Positions 25,123-33,405 of a stretch of DNA of 64,000 bases are shown here, in pieces. The position numbers and the translations under genes are program-made. Below the pieces are notes generated by a model that was not told the origin of the DNA, did no database searches, and saw nothing but the letters and a program-made list of their open reading frames with translations. Positions within the stretch are counted from its first letter, which is position 1. Each line of letters starts with the position of its first letter. Where the stretch lies: NCBI GenBank assembly GCA_963762635.1, contig CAVXLQ010000012.1:496001-560000 (forward strand), in the 5' to 3' direction. Source of the DNA: Tenggerimyces sp963762635 (lineage in GTDB: Bacteria; Actinomycetota; Actinomycetes; Propionibacteriales; Actinopolymorphaceae).

Positions 25123-26036
25123 CAGTCCTGGTCGGCACCGAGGATGGTCTCTACCGCCTGGACGGAGGTTCACTGGCCCCACTGTCCGGGCACCCGGTGA
25201 CCGCGCTGACGCACGACGACGGAACGACCTTGGCCCTGGTCGACCGACGACAGGTGTGGCGGGTGGCGAATGCCGCTGCCGAGCTCGTCGTCGAGTCACC
25301 GTCGCCCGAACTCCGATTGACCTGTCTGGCCACGACAGCGGAAGGCGTACTCGCCGGCTCTACCGAAGCCCGGCTCTTCCGCCTCGACAACGACGAACTG
25401 CAAGCGATCGAATCGTTCGACGACGCTCCAGGCCGCAAGGCTTGGCACACGCCATGGGGTGGACCACCGGACGTTCGGTCCATCACCGTTGACGATTCGG
25501 GCGCGTACTACGTGAACGTGCATGTCGGTGGGATCATGCGCTCGGACGACGCAGGGGCGACCTGGCACCCGACGATCGACCTCAACGCCGACGTCCATCA
25601 GGTCACTTCTGTCCCAGACACAACTGGCCGGGTGTTCGCCGCGACCGCTCGTGGGCTCGCGGAGACGCAGGACGCCGGTGAGACCTGGGAGTTCGGCGTG
25701 AAGGGGTTGCACGCCTCGTACTGCCGGGCAGTGGCGGTCAGCACCGACAACGTGCTCGTCTCGAGCTCGGTCGGCCCGTCCGGCGGGTACGCGGCGCTCT
25801 ACCGCCGCCCACTCGCGGCGAGCGCCGACGAGGCCTTCCAACGGTGCAGCGCCGGACTGCCGACCTGGCAGCCGGGCAACATCGACACCGGTACGGTCGC
25901 CGCGGTCTCCACCACGGTCGCCTTCGGCACAGCACTCGGCGACGTCTACCTGTCGGAGGACTCTGGCACGTCGTGGAGCCGGGTCGCCAGCCACCTCGCC
26001 CCGGTCCGCGCCGTCCTGGTCGAGGCCGAGGACTGA
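25119..26036 (+). CDS. BNR/Asp-box repeat beta-propeller protein
   Basis: 305 residues with GGGGAGGA about 13 nt before the ATG. Three Asp-box motifs of the sialidase/Vps10 type are visible: SDDAGATWHP (~145), TQDAGETWEF (~190) and SEDSGTSWSR (~285). These mark successive blades of a beta-propeller (WD40/YVTN/BNR-like superfamily). There is no signal peptide, so it is cytosolic. No sialidase active-site Arg triad is apparent, so it is probably a binding or unknown-activity propeller. It converges on the PIG-L gene with 7 bp between stops. Confidence 0.8.
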   Translation: MTVLVGTEDGLYRLDGGSLAPLSGHPVTALTHDDGTTLALVDRRQVWRVANAAAELVVESPSPELRLTCLATTAEGVLAGSTEARLFRLDNDELQAIESFDDAPGRKAWHTPWGGPPDVRSITVDDSGAYYVNVHVGGIMRSDDAGATWHPTIDLNADVHQVTSVPDTTGRVFAATARGLAETQDAGETWEFGVKGLHASYCRAVAVSTDNVLVSSSVGPSGGYAALYRRPLAASADEAFQRCSAGLPTWQPGNIDTGTVAAVSTTVAFGTALGDVYLSEDSGTSWSRVASHLAPVRAVLVEAED

Positions 26037-26043
26037 CGCCGGG

Positions 26044-26757
26044 TCAGGGAAGGACGTTCCCGAACGGGATCCGTCGGTCGAGCAGGCACGGACGGAAGAG
26101 CTCGGCGGTGGGCTGGGCGATGCGGGCGCCGGTGGCGCGGTCGCGCTCTTCCATCCGGTCGGCGAAGTCGCGCCCGCCGCGTTCGCGGATGACCTCGTTC
26201 TGGCTCACGTGGAGCCGGATCAGCCGCGACTTGTCCGCCACGATGTCGGGAGACAAGGGCACGAAGTGCGTGCCCTCGAACCCGTACCCCTCGCCCGGCG
26301 TCATATGGAAGATGCCCGGCGCCCGCGACAGCGCCGGGCTCGAGGTGGCGATCGACGCGATCTCGGTCATCAAAGCGGCGTGGCAGGTGATCTGCGCGGT
26401 CGTCACGTGGTCCTGGTTGTACTCGGCCGGGTAGTGCGTGAAGATCAGCTCCGCGGACAGCGCGCGCAGCGTCTCGATCAGCCGCATCCGAACGTCAGCG
26501 GTGTCGAAGAGGAACTCGTCCGGTTCGTCGAGACAGACGTACGTCCCACCGAACGCGTCGGCGACCGACTGCATCTCGGCGGCCCGCACGGCAGCCGTGG
26601 AAGTCAAGGGGGCGTCGGGCGTCCAGGACGCGCCACGGTCGCCGTTCGTCAACACCACAAAGGAAATCCGGTCGCCGCGTTCGCGATGCAGACGCAGCAA
26701 CGTGCCGAGACAGTTCATCTCGTCGTCCTGATGCGCGGTCACGCAGACGATGTTCAT
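26044..26757 (-). CDS. PIG-L family deacetylase
   Basis: 237 residues from ATG at 26757 (MNIVCVTAHQDDEMNCLGTL); the longer frame upstream is a shadow of the SDR gene. The AHQDDE motif is the PIG-L/MshB zinc and catalytic site, with the second metal His in FTHYPAEYNQDHVTTAQ. Family members remove N-acetyl groups from GlcNAc-type sugars (mycothiol or GPI precursors, chitin fragments) or related substrates. It is the last gene of a leftward operon with an SDR and an enolase-superfamily enzyme (ATGA overlaps), and near an exported hexosaminidase. A role in amino-sugar catabolism is plausible. Confidence 0.87.
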   Translation of the reverse strand: MNIVCVTAHQDDEMNCLGTLLRLHRERGDRISFVVLTNGDRGASWTPDAPLTSTAAVRAAEMQSVADAFGGTYVCLDEPDEFLFDTADVRMRLIETLRALSAELIFTHYPAEYNQDHVTTAQITCHAALMTEIASIATSSPALSRAPGIFHMTPGEGYGFEGTHFVPLSPDIVADKSRLIRLHVSQNEVIRERGGRDFADRMEERDRATGARIAQPTAELFRPCLLDRRIPFGNVLP

Positions 26758-27512
26758 CCGTCTCCTCGAGGCAGTTCCGTCATCGCCAGCGACATGCCGC
26801 CGTCGACCCGCAACGTCGCGCCAGTGACGTACGCGGCGCCGGGGGAGGCGAGGTACGCGACCGCGGCGGCGATGTCCTCGGGCAGACCGAGCCGGCCCCA
26901 CGGATGACGTTCGCCAGCGAGCCGGAGCTCGTCGTCGGTGTAGAACTCGCGCTCGCCCGGCGTGTCGATCCAGCCCGGCTCGACGAGGTTGACGGTGATG
27001 CGGTGCGGGATGAGGTCGCGGGCGAACGTGAGGGCCATCGCCCGCAACGCACCCTGCGCGGCGTTGTAGCCGGCCGCCCCCGTGAACGGCAACGTGGCGT
27101 GCAACGACGAGATGACCACGATCCGCCCGCCCCGCCCGGCCTCGATCATCTGCTGAGCAACGAGCTGCCAGTACGTCAACGCTCCCTTGACGGTGCCCGA
27201 CAAGGCGCGGTCGAGCTGCTCGGGCCGCAACGAGAGCGTCGCCGCGTGCTCCTCGTGCGCGACCGCCGACACCGCCACCGACACCGGTCCAAGCGCGGAA
27301 CGGATCTCCGCCAACGCCGACGTCATCCCGGACGTCGCGTCGGCGACGATCCCCAACGCGGTATGACCATCCTCATGCAACGAAGCGACGACCTGTTCGA
27401 CCGACTCGGCAGCGCGGTCGACCACCGCGACCGCGAGGCCAGCCTCGGCCAACGCGCGAGCACAAGCGGAGCCGATGCCACCCGCCCCGCCGGTGACCAC
27501 AGCAACGGTCAT
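26754..27512 (-). CDS. SDR family oxidoreductase with altered active site
   Basis: 252 residues, classical SDR length. The cofactor loop is VVTGGAGGIGSACARAL, the structural NAG-equivalent reads AVSAVAHEE, and the active-site Ser is in IVVISSLHATLPF. The catalytic Tyr lies in GYNAAQGALRAMAL, where the usual YxxxK is Y-N-A-A-Q, so the catalytic Lys is Gln. The C-terminal signature GAAYVTGATLRVDGGMS is intact. It overlaps both neighbours by 4 bp (ATGA) in an operon with an enolase-superfamily enzyme upstream and a PIG-L deacetylase downstream. Either a Lys-independent SDR or a non-catalytic member; substrate probably a sugar acid. Confidence 0.85.
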   Translation of the reverse strand: MTVAVVTGGAGGIGSACARALAEAGLAVAVVDRAAESVEQVVASLHEDGHTALGIVADATSGMTSALAEIRSALGPVSVAVSAVAHEEHAATLSLRPEQLDRALSGTVKGALTYWQLVAQQMIEAGRGGRIVVISSLHATLPFTGAAGYNAAQGALRAMALTFARDLIPHRITVNLVEPGWIDTPGEREFYTDDELRLAGERHPWGRLGLPEDIAAAVAYLASPGAAYVTGATLRVDGGMSLAMTELPRGDG

Positions 27513-28651
27513 GCGACCCGATACCTCTCCACGATGTCCTCGTCCACCGAGACGCCGAGCCCAGGACCCGACGGCACCAGCACGTGCCCATCCTCCATCG
27601 TCAAGCCCGTCACGAGCGAGGAAGCGACCGAAGCCGACGACACGTTGTACTCGACGAAGACCTCACCCGGCAGCCACGCGTTCACTTGCAGAGCACAGGC
27701 CGTGAGCAGGTGCGACGTCCATGCGTGCGGCACGACGCGGACGCCACGATCCAACGCCAGTGGCACGATCCGTTGCAGAGCGGTGAACCCGCCACAGCGG
27801 GACAGGTCGGGCTGAACGATCGACACCCCGCCGTCTCGTAGCAGCTCGGCGAACTCCGACACCCCACCGAGCTGCTCACCCGTGGCGATCCGCACCGGCG
27901 CGTCCCGTCCCAGCTGGGCGAGGTCGCCCGGCCGGTCGGCCGGTAGCGGCTCCTCCACCCACGTCAGGTCGAACTCCTCCAACGCGGCAACGAACCTCGT
28001 CACCTCCGCGAGATCGCCCGAGATGTAGCCGTCGACCATCAGCCGGACCCCCGGACCGACCTCCGCGCGAGCGGCGCCGATGCGCTCCCGGTCGAGAGGC
28101 AGGTCCCGACCGTACGGGCCCCAGCCGAACTTGATCGCCCGGAACCCGCGATCGACGTACCCGCGCGCGGCCGCACGCATCTCCGCCGGCGTCTCGCAGA
28201 ACAACGTGCTCGCGTACGCCAGCACCCGGTCACGCCGCCGACCGCCGAGCAGGTCGTACACGGGCCGCCCCGACAGGCGACCCGCGATATCCCAGACAGC
28301 GAGGTCGATCCCGCTCATCGCGTGCAGCGCCGGGCCGCGCCGACCGTGATACCAGCTGTGCTGGTACATCCGGTCCCACAACGCGACCCGGTCCCACACG
28401 CTCTGTCCGACCACCGCGTCGCGCAGCCCGGCGCAGAACGCGGGAATGTGCGGTCGGGCCTCGACGATCGCCTTCACCACCCACGGATGCGAGTCGACAT
28501 CGGCGTAACCGACGATCCCGGCGTCGGTGCTCACCCGAATCAGACAGCTGTGCCGCGGCCCCGACCATTCGCCATCGGGCAGCCGTGTGCCGTACTCCGC
28601 ACCGCTGTCGAGAATCAGCACCTCGACGTCGGTGATCACCGCATCCGTCAT
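27509..28651 (-). CDS. Mandelate racemase/muconate lactonizing enzyme family protein
   Basis: 380 residues, full length for the enolase superfamily. An N-terminal capping domain is followed by the barrel. The strand-2 base is in FRAIKFGWGPYG (a single Lys in KFGWG instead of KxK). Metal ligands are in RLMVDGYISG (Asp), LTWVEEPLPADR (Glu) and IATGEQLGGVSE (Glu), and the strand-7 base is His in VRVVPHAWTSHLL. This is a sugar-acid dehydratase or cycloisomerase-type site rather than a lactonizing one. It is first in the operon, with SDR and PIG-L genes overlapping behind it, and lies 8 bp after the hexosaminidase stop. Exact substrate unknown. Confidence 0.87.
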   Translation of the reverse strand: MTDAVITDVEVLILDSGAEYGTRLPDGEWSGPRHSCLIRVSTDAGIVGYADVDSHPWVVKAIVEARPHIPAFCAGLRDAVVGQSVWDRVALWDRMYQHSWYHGRRGPALHAMSGIDLAVWDIAGRLSGRPVYDLLGGRRRDRVLAYASTLFCETPAEMRAAARGYVDRGFRAIKFGWGPYGRDLPLDRERIGAARAEVGPGVRLMVDGYISGDLAEVTRFVAALEEFDLTWVEEPLPADRPGDLAQLGRDAPVRIATGEQLGGVSEFAELLRDGGVSIVQPDLSRCGGFTALQRIVPLALDRGVRVVPHAWTSHLLTACALQVNAWLPGEVFVEYNVSSASVASSLVTGLTMEDGHVLVPSGPGLGVSVDEDIVERYRVA

Positions 28652-28659
28652 GCTTCACC

Positions 28660-31377
28660 CTAACCGTGAGAGAACACGACATCCGTGTAGTAGTTCCGGT
28701 TGTTGAACGTCGAGGTCGGGAAGTTCCCTTGCCCGACAGCGAAAACGCCTCCGTTCGCGGGCGCTCGCAACGAGCCGTTGAGGCGCTCGGTGGCAAAGCC
28801 TTGCTCGGTGGCGGACCAGGCGCCGGTGGGGGAGCTGTAGGAGACGGTGACGGTCTGGCCCGCGACGATCTGGACCGGGTTCGCGAACCGTACCTCCTGC
28901 CAGCCGGACGCGGACTCGTTGGTGAACGTCGCCGACGCCAGCCGCTGGCCCATCCCGTTCCACACCGAGCCGACATGCGTGCCGGTGTTGTGTGTGCCCT
29001 TGAAGAACCGGACGCCGAGCACGCGCCCGTTGGCGGACGAGGAGAACTTCACGCCGATCTCCAACGACTGCGGGTCGGTGGCGCCGAGCGCGGGTGCGTC
29101 GCTTCGGTTCCACAGCCCGTACGTGTCCGGCATGAACACGACGTCCGCCCAGTAGTTCGTGTTCTCGAACGACTCGTTGGGGAACAGGTTCAGGCCGTAC
29201 TTGAAGACGCCGTTGCCGCCGTCCGCGCCGGTCTGCAACGCGTGCAGCACACCGTTGTCGATGCTCGCGCCGAAGTACGGCCGGTTGTAGCCGTAGATGC
29301 CGAGTCGCGTGTTGTACGAGGCCACGTACGTCGTGTCGGCCTGAATCCGCACAGGGGAAGCGAATCTGACCTCCTGCCAGCCACTGACCGACTCACCGGT
29401 GAAGGTCGCCCGCGCGAGGTTCGCTCCGCCTCGCGACCACAGGTTGCCGGTATGCAGGCCGAGATCGCCAGGCGACTTGTAGAACTTGACGCCGAGCACC
29501 TGCCCGGGCACGTCGCTGCGGAACTTCACACCGAGCTCGAGCGGCCTGCCTTCCATGACGTACTCGTTGTTCGGACCGTCCTCGTCGTTCCAGATCGACC
29601 GCGGATAGAAGATGTTCGGCTTCAACGCGGTCGTGAAGCCCCACACGTGCGGCGGGGAGATCACGTTGCCGGCCGCGTCGCGGGCCGAGAGGTTCATGTG
29701 CGTCGACACACCGTACGGCCACGGGCTCGTCGTCGTGAACGTCGCGATCTTCGTTGTGGGGTTGTAGTTCACCGTACCGGGATAGCTCGTTCCTTCTGGA
29801 CTTCCGTTGGTGAGAAGGAGAGAGCTGGCCACGATCGGGTCCTGGAACTCGACCGTGACGACGCGCCGCGGCCAGACGCTCCGCGCGCCGTTGACGGGGG
29901 AGACCCGGCGCCGCATGGTCGGGAAGCCGGGTGCCCGACCCAACGCGCTGCTCAACGCGGCGAACCCGCCGGCGTGCGTGGGGAACGGCTTCGTCGACCC
30001 CCACAGGATCTGGGCGAACGAGCGGAACGCCGGCGCGAGCCGGTCCGACTGCAGCGCCTCGAACTCGGTGTCCAACGTCCACAGGTGAATCTTCGCGCCG
30101 AGCAGGGCGGTGCTGTTGTCGGAAACAGTGTGCCCCGCTTGGAAAAGTCCGACGCGCCAGTTGTCGTAGATGTTGGCCGCGCTCGGGTAACGAGAGCCCG
30201 GGTCGTAGTAGAGGAAGTCCTGGTTGGAGTTGTGCAGCTTGTAGCCCTCATCGATCAAGCGCTGTGGGGTCTTCCGGTTGTCCCACTGGGTCCAGTGCTC
30301 GATGACGACATTCTTGTCGATGGGAACGGTGGCGTTGTCGAAGATGCCGTCGTTCCAGATCCGCATGGTCTTGCCGGCCGCGCGCACGGTGTCGTTGAGG
30401 TCGTTGACGAAGCCGTAGTGAATGTCTGCCGCGACGGCGCCGGAGCCGAAACGCCGCCTTGCCTCCGCGAGCAGCTGGGGATAGTTGTCGTAGCTCGAGC
30501 CGAGCAGGTACTCGTCCGAGCCCAGGTGCCAATGCGGGCTCGACGGGAAGTCGCCGATCAACGACGAGGTGAGCTGCTGGGCCCACACGGTCGCGGCGGG
30601 CTTGCTGAGGTCGAGGCTGCCGGTCCGGCCCGGGAGCTGCAGATCGGGACGCTCGGCGAGCGGCAGGTACATGTGGTCGGGCATGTTGTGCTGCGGGATC
30701 ACCTGAACGTTGAAGCGGGCGGCGAGATCGCGGATCGCCCTGACGTCGGCCGCGTTGTCCAGGCCGTACCCGGTGTAGATCCAGAGCAGGTTGAGCTTGA
30801 GATAGGACAGCTCGCGGACCTGACCTTCCCACCACTGCAGGCTGAACTTCTTCGCCGAGTTGGCGACGAGGAAGCCGCGCTCGGGGTACTTCGGCCAGTC
30901 CCGCGCGACGCCCGCGTTGACCGTTCTGGTCTGTCGCAGCCACTGCACGATCGTCCGGGTGCCGTTGAAGACGCCGCGCTTGGCGCCACGGACCTGCATC
31001 GAGGCGCCGACGGCGAGCTCGTAGCCCTCGTCGCTCGGCCCCGGTGTGGGTGCGGTCAACGTGAGCAGGATGTCGCCGGGTTGCGGTGCCGGCGTCGCCT
31101 GCTCGACGACCTGTGCCGCGATTCCGGTGACGCGCCGCAGGTCGTCGGCGAGAACGTCGGCGGCGTTCCTCAGCTCGCCCGCCTGGGCGGAGGCGAGCAG
31201 GATGCGCGTGCCGGCGGCGAACGTGTACTGCCCCGCTGCCTCGGTCCAGGACTGCAGCGTGGGAATCGTCGCCGGCGGCGCACCGGCCGCGCGGGCGACT
31301 CCCTGGCTGGCCAGTACGGATCCGGCGGCGACGCCGCCAGCGAGTGAGAACAGCCTCCTGCGTGGAAAGATCGTCAT
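28660..31377 (-). CDS. Exported GH20 beta-N-acetylhexosaminidase with two DUF4082 domains
   Basis: 905 residues from ATG at 31377 (MTIFPRRRLFSLAGGVAAGS), preceded by GGGGTAGGG. The signal is Tat-like: RRRLFS, a hydrophobic core, then ASQGVARAAGAP. A GH20b N-domain lies at about 45-150 and the GH20 barrel at about 160-490. The catalytic Asp-Glu pair is in HWHLGSDEYLLGS, and the substrate Trp-rich strand is in VIEHWTQWDN. A Big-5-like domain (~505-590) precedes two DUF4082 beta-sandwich repeats (~600-740 and ~760-900) that share GQVLGVKFYK / GRVLGVRFFK and SGWQEVRFASP / SGWQEVRFANP. It releases terminal GlcNAc/GalNAc outside the cell, feeding the catabolic operon downstream. A 20-bp palindrome lies 40 bp upstream. 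Confidence 0.92.
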   Translation of the reverse strand: MTIFPRRRLFSLAGGVAAGSVLASQGVARAAGAPPATIPTLQSWTEAAGQYTFAAGTRILLASAQAGELRNAADVLADDLRRVTGIAAQVVEQATPAPQPGDILLTLTAPTPGPSDEGYELAVGASMQVRGAKRGVFNGTRTIVQWLRQTRTVNAGVARDWPKYPERGFLVANSAKKFSLQWWEGQVRELSYLKLNLLWIYTGYGLDNAADVRAIRDLAARFNVQVIPQHNMPDHMYLPLAERPDLQLPGRTGSLDLSKPAATVWAQQLTSSLIGDFPSSPHWHLGSDEYLLGSSYDNYPQLLAEARRRFGSGAVAADIHYGFVNDLNDTVRAAGKTMRIWNDGIFDNATVPIDKNVVIEHWTQWDNRKTPQRLIDEGYKLHNSNQDFLYYDPGSRYPSAANIYDNWRVGLFQAGHTVSDNSTALLGAKIHLWTLDTEFEALQSDRLAPAFRSFAQILWGSTKPFPTHAGGFAALSSALGRAPGFPTMRRRVSPVNGARSVWPRRVVTVEFQDPIVASSLLLTNGSPEGTSYPGTVNYNPTTKIATFTTTSPWPYGVSTHMNLSARDAAGNVISPPHVWGFTTALKPNIFYPRSIWNDEDGPNNEYVMEGRPLELGVKFRSDVPGQVLGVKFYKSPGDLGLHTGNLWSRGGANLARATFTGESVSGWQEVRFASPVRIQADTTYVASYNTRLGIYGYNRPYFGASIDNGVLHALQTGADGGNGVFKYGLNLFPNESFENTNYWADVVFMPDTYGLWNRSDAPALGATDPQSLEIGVKFSSSANGRVLGVRFFKGTHNTGTHVGSVWNGMGQRLASATFTNESASGWQEVRFANPVQIVAGQTVTVSYSSPTGAWSATEQGFATERLNGSLRAPANGGVFAVGQGNFPTSTFNNRNYYTDVVFSHG

Positions 31378-31416
31378 CCCTACCCCCATTGATAGTGACG
31401 CCCACACCTATGAGTT

Positions 31417-31436
31417 ATCTACGAAATCTCGTAGAT
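31417..31436. promoter_or_regulatory. 20-bp palindromic operator upstream of the hexosaminidase
   Basis: ATCTACGAAATCTCGTAGAT: perfect 8-bp arms around AATC, 40 bp in front of the GH20 start codon and overlapping where its promoter should be. Size and symmetry suit a GntR or LacI-type repressor of amino-sugar use. No such regulator is encoded nearby. Confidence 0.6.
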
Positions 31437-31667
31437 CGATCTCTTATTGCGATCATAAGGTGAGCAGTCAACTCGTGACAACGGCACGTTGGTGCCACGG
31501 CGAGTGCAGGGATGAACAAGAACGCGCAGCAATCGATTGCGCGGATTCAGTGGGGGGTCGGGACTGTGAGTGGGTGCTGTCGAGGTAGCCGGTGCTGCCC
31601 GTTTCGAATGAGGGCGTCCTCACTCGATGAGGCCGGTCCGTCACGTGGATGCCATGAAAACCGGGAC

Positions 31668-31711
31668 TTGTTCCACGGATCTCGGCCTCTAGACCGAGAT
31701 CCCTGGAACAA
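31668..31711. repeat. Long inverted repeat 1 (18-bp arms)
   Basis: TTGTTCCACGGATCTCGG (31668-31685) pairs with CCGAGATCCCTGGAACAA (31694-31711) with a single mismatch, around CCTCTAGA. It lies downstream of the leftward alpha/beta hydrolase gene and upstream of the hexosaminidase. Possible terminator or element end. Confidence 0.75.
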
Positions 31712-31765
31712 CTCACAGGCGAAGCAGCCCCGGCCCATGCACGGGGAGCCCGTTGTTCTCGCGAG

Positions 31766-31809
31766 TTGTTGGACGACTGTCGGCGTAGAGGCCGACAGTC
31801 GTCTAACAA
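31766..31809. repeat. Long inverted repeat 2 (19-bp arms)
   Basis: TTGTTGGACGACTGTCGGC (31766-31784) pairs with GCCGACAGTCGTCTAACAA (31791-31809) with one mismatch around GTAGAG. It has the same outer TTGTT/AACAA ends and the same 44-bp span as repeat 1 but an unrelated stem. It sits 65 bp after the alpha/beta hydrolase stop. Confidence 0.75.
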
Positions 31810-31874
31810 GTCCCCCCGACCCAGTTAGTCCTCGCCGCACCAGCTCCGCGGGCACCTCGACACTCGCGCGAAAC

Positions 31875-32705
31875 CTAGTCGCGCAGGAACGTCATCAACG
31901 CGTCCGTGGCCGGGGGCAGCTGGTGCCCGACTTCGGGCAGCAGCGTCACGTCGGCGTGCGGTACGGCTGCCTCGAGCCGGCGCTTCGTCGTGGCCGAGTC
32001 GAGCAACCGATCGTGGCCGCCGACGAGTGCGTTCACGGGCATGGTCAGCCGCCGCAGCTGCTCGTCGGTGAAGGCCGGCAGCTGTCCGCGCGGGCTGAAG
32101 TGCTCGTTGATCAGCAGCATGTACTCGGCGTCCTCGGCCGGCGGCTTCGTGCCGACCGCGTACTCGAGCGTGCGCGCGCGTCCGCGTTCGCCGAACGAGA
32201 GCTGCAGGATCGCGTACGGGAGAATGCTCCACAGCTGCTTGCCGATGCCCGACGGGCAGCGCAGCGCGAGGCGCGAGACCCGGTCCGTCCGGCGGATCGC
32301 GAAGTCGAGCGCCATCCAGCCGCCGAGCGACTCGCCGACGAACGCGGCGGCGGTGACCTTCAGGCCAGCGAGGACAGCATCGAGCCAAGCGGCGTACGCG
32401 CCGGAGCCGTACGCGGGACGGCTCGGCGCGCTGAGGCCGGGCTCGCCGATGAGGTCGATCGAGTAGACGCGGAACTCCGCCGCGAACGTGGCGATCTCGC
32501 GGAGCCACCGCGCGGAGTTCCCACCGGAGCCGTGCAGGACCACGACCGGCGGCGCGTCGACGGGGCCGCCCGCGATCACGAACGTGTCGCCCTGCCTGGT
32601 CGGCAGGACCAACGACTCGTGCGGCACCGGCCAGAGCTTCAGGAGCTCGCGGTAGCGCTGCTCCAGGATCTCGGCGCTGGCAGGAGTCTTGTAGATGCTG
32701 TTCAC
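31875..32705 (-). CDS. Alpha/beta hydrolase
   Basis: 276 residues from GTG at 32705 (reads NSIYKTPASAEILEQRYREL); the longer frame upstream is a shadow of the kinase gene. The oxyanion region is VVVLHGSGGNSARWL, the nucleophile elbow AAFVGESLGGWMALD, the acid NALVGGHDRLLD and the base His LLPEVGHQLPPAT. A complete catalytic triad is therefore present. It is a cytosolic esterase/lipase-like enzyme of the proline-iminopeptidase/haloperoxidase superfamily; substrate unknown. Two long hairpins follow its stop. Confidence 0.86.
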   Translation of the reverse strand: MNSIYKTPASAEILEQRYRELLKLWPVPHESLVLPTRQGDTFVIAGGPVDAPPVVVLHGSGGNSARWLREIATFAAEFRVYSIDLIGEPGLSAPSRPAYGSGAYAAWLDAVLAGLKVTAAAFVGESLGGWMALDFAIRRTDRVSRLALRCPSGIGKQLWSILPYAILQLSFGERGRARTLEYAVGTKPPAEDAEYMLLINEHFSPRGQLPAFTDEQLRRLTMPVNALVGGHDRLLDSATTKRRLEAAVPHADVTLLPEVGHQLPPATDALMTFLRD

Positions 32706-32752
32706 GAGCTCGACGTTAGAGCACCGAGACGTCCGGTTCAGACTGGTTTGCC

Positions 32753-33325
32753 CTATCGGGCATGGGCGACCGGGTGTGCGAGGTCGTCGTTGTCGACGAC
32801 CACCGTCGCGTGTCGTTCGGGGGAGGCTTCGGCGAGATAGAGCTGCTGGCCTTCGACGTACCGCCGGTTCGCCGCGTCCTGGGGATCCGGCGGGCTGCCG
32901 TCGCGCACCGCCATCCGGGCGAACGACGTAGCGAAGTCGACCCGGAGGAAGACGGAGAAATCCCAACAGGCACGGAGTTCTGGGCGATGCAGAAAGATCC
33001 CGTCGAGGAGGAGCACCGCGGACTCCGGCGCGGTCTCGGCAGCCTGAGCGACCTTCGAGTCCGTACGCCAGTCGAACACCTGCGTCCGGTACGAACGAGA
33101 GCCGCCGGGCCCGAGCGGATCCACCAGCACCGACCGCAGCTGGTCGTAGTCGTAGGAGTCGCGGTAGTACCCCTCCGGCGACGTCCGCCCACACGTCCAC
33201 CGGTCGGCGCGCGGCCGGTGGAACCCGTCCACGCTCGACCGGATCACCGGCCGACCGGCGGCCTCCAGAGCGGAGCCGAGCTCGTCGCCGAAACAGGTCT
33301 TGCCCGCACCGTCGACCCCGTCCAC
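32753..33325 (-). CDS. Uridine kinase-like P-loop NTPase, N-terminus apparently frameshifted
   Basis: 190 residues from GTG at 33325, which falls inside the P-loop strand (DGVDGAGKTCFGDEL). Further motifs are IRSSVDGFHRPR (substrate Asp), SPEGYYRDSYDYDQLR and VLLLDGIFLHRPEL. Homologs carry ~20 residues before the P-loop. Here the matching N-terminus reads in another frame as LTRSDLLADLAARIAGLVAA (33404-33345), and the frame joining the P-loop has a stop and no start before 33325. So a 1-nt indel near 33345 (real or sequencing) probably splits the gene. The family phosphorylates uridine/pantothenate-like substrates; this one is unassigned. Confidence 0.72.
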   Translation of the reverse strand: MDGVDGAGKTCFGDELGSALEAAGRPVIRSSVDGFHRPRADRWTCGRTSPEGYYRDSYDYDQLRSVLVDPLGPGGSRSYRTQVFDWRTDSKVAQAAETAPESAVLLLDGIFLHRPELRACWDFSVFLRVDFATSFARMAVRDGSPPDPQDAANRRYVEGQQLYLAEASPERHATVVVDNDDLAHPVAHAR

Positions 33326-33405
33326 CGCGACCCGTACGGGATGCGGCTGCGACGAGACCGGCGATGCGGGCGGCGAGGTCCGCGAGAAGGTCAGACCGAG
33401 TCAGG

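Larger units (their letters stand above)
31378..31874. other. Intergenic region with operator and two long hairpins
   Basis: About 500 bp without a convincing gene. It holds the hexosaminidase operator (31417-31436), a 12-bp palindrome GCAATCGATTGC near 31532-31543, and two unusually long inverted repeats (31668-31711 and 31766-31809). Short open frames here show no family resemblance. Confidence 0.6.

Noticed and set aside
31766..31809. Integron attC-like site
   Set aside because: GTTGGAC and GTCTAAC fit the GTTRRRY/RYYYAAC consensus, but they are in the reverse order for an attC site, there is no integrase gene, and no cassette array is present.
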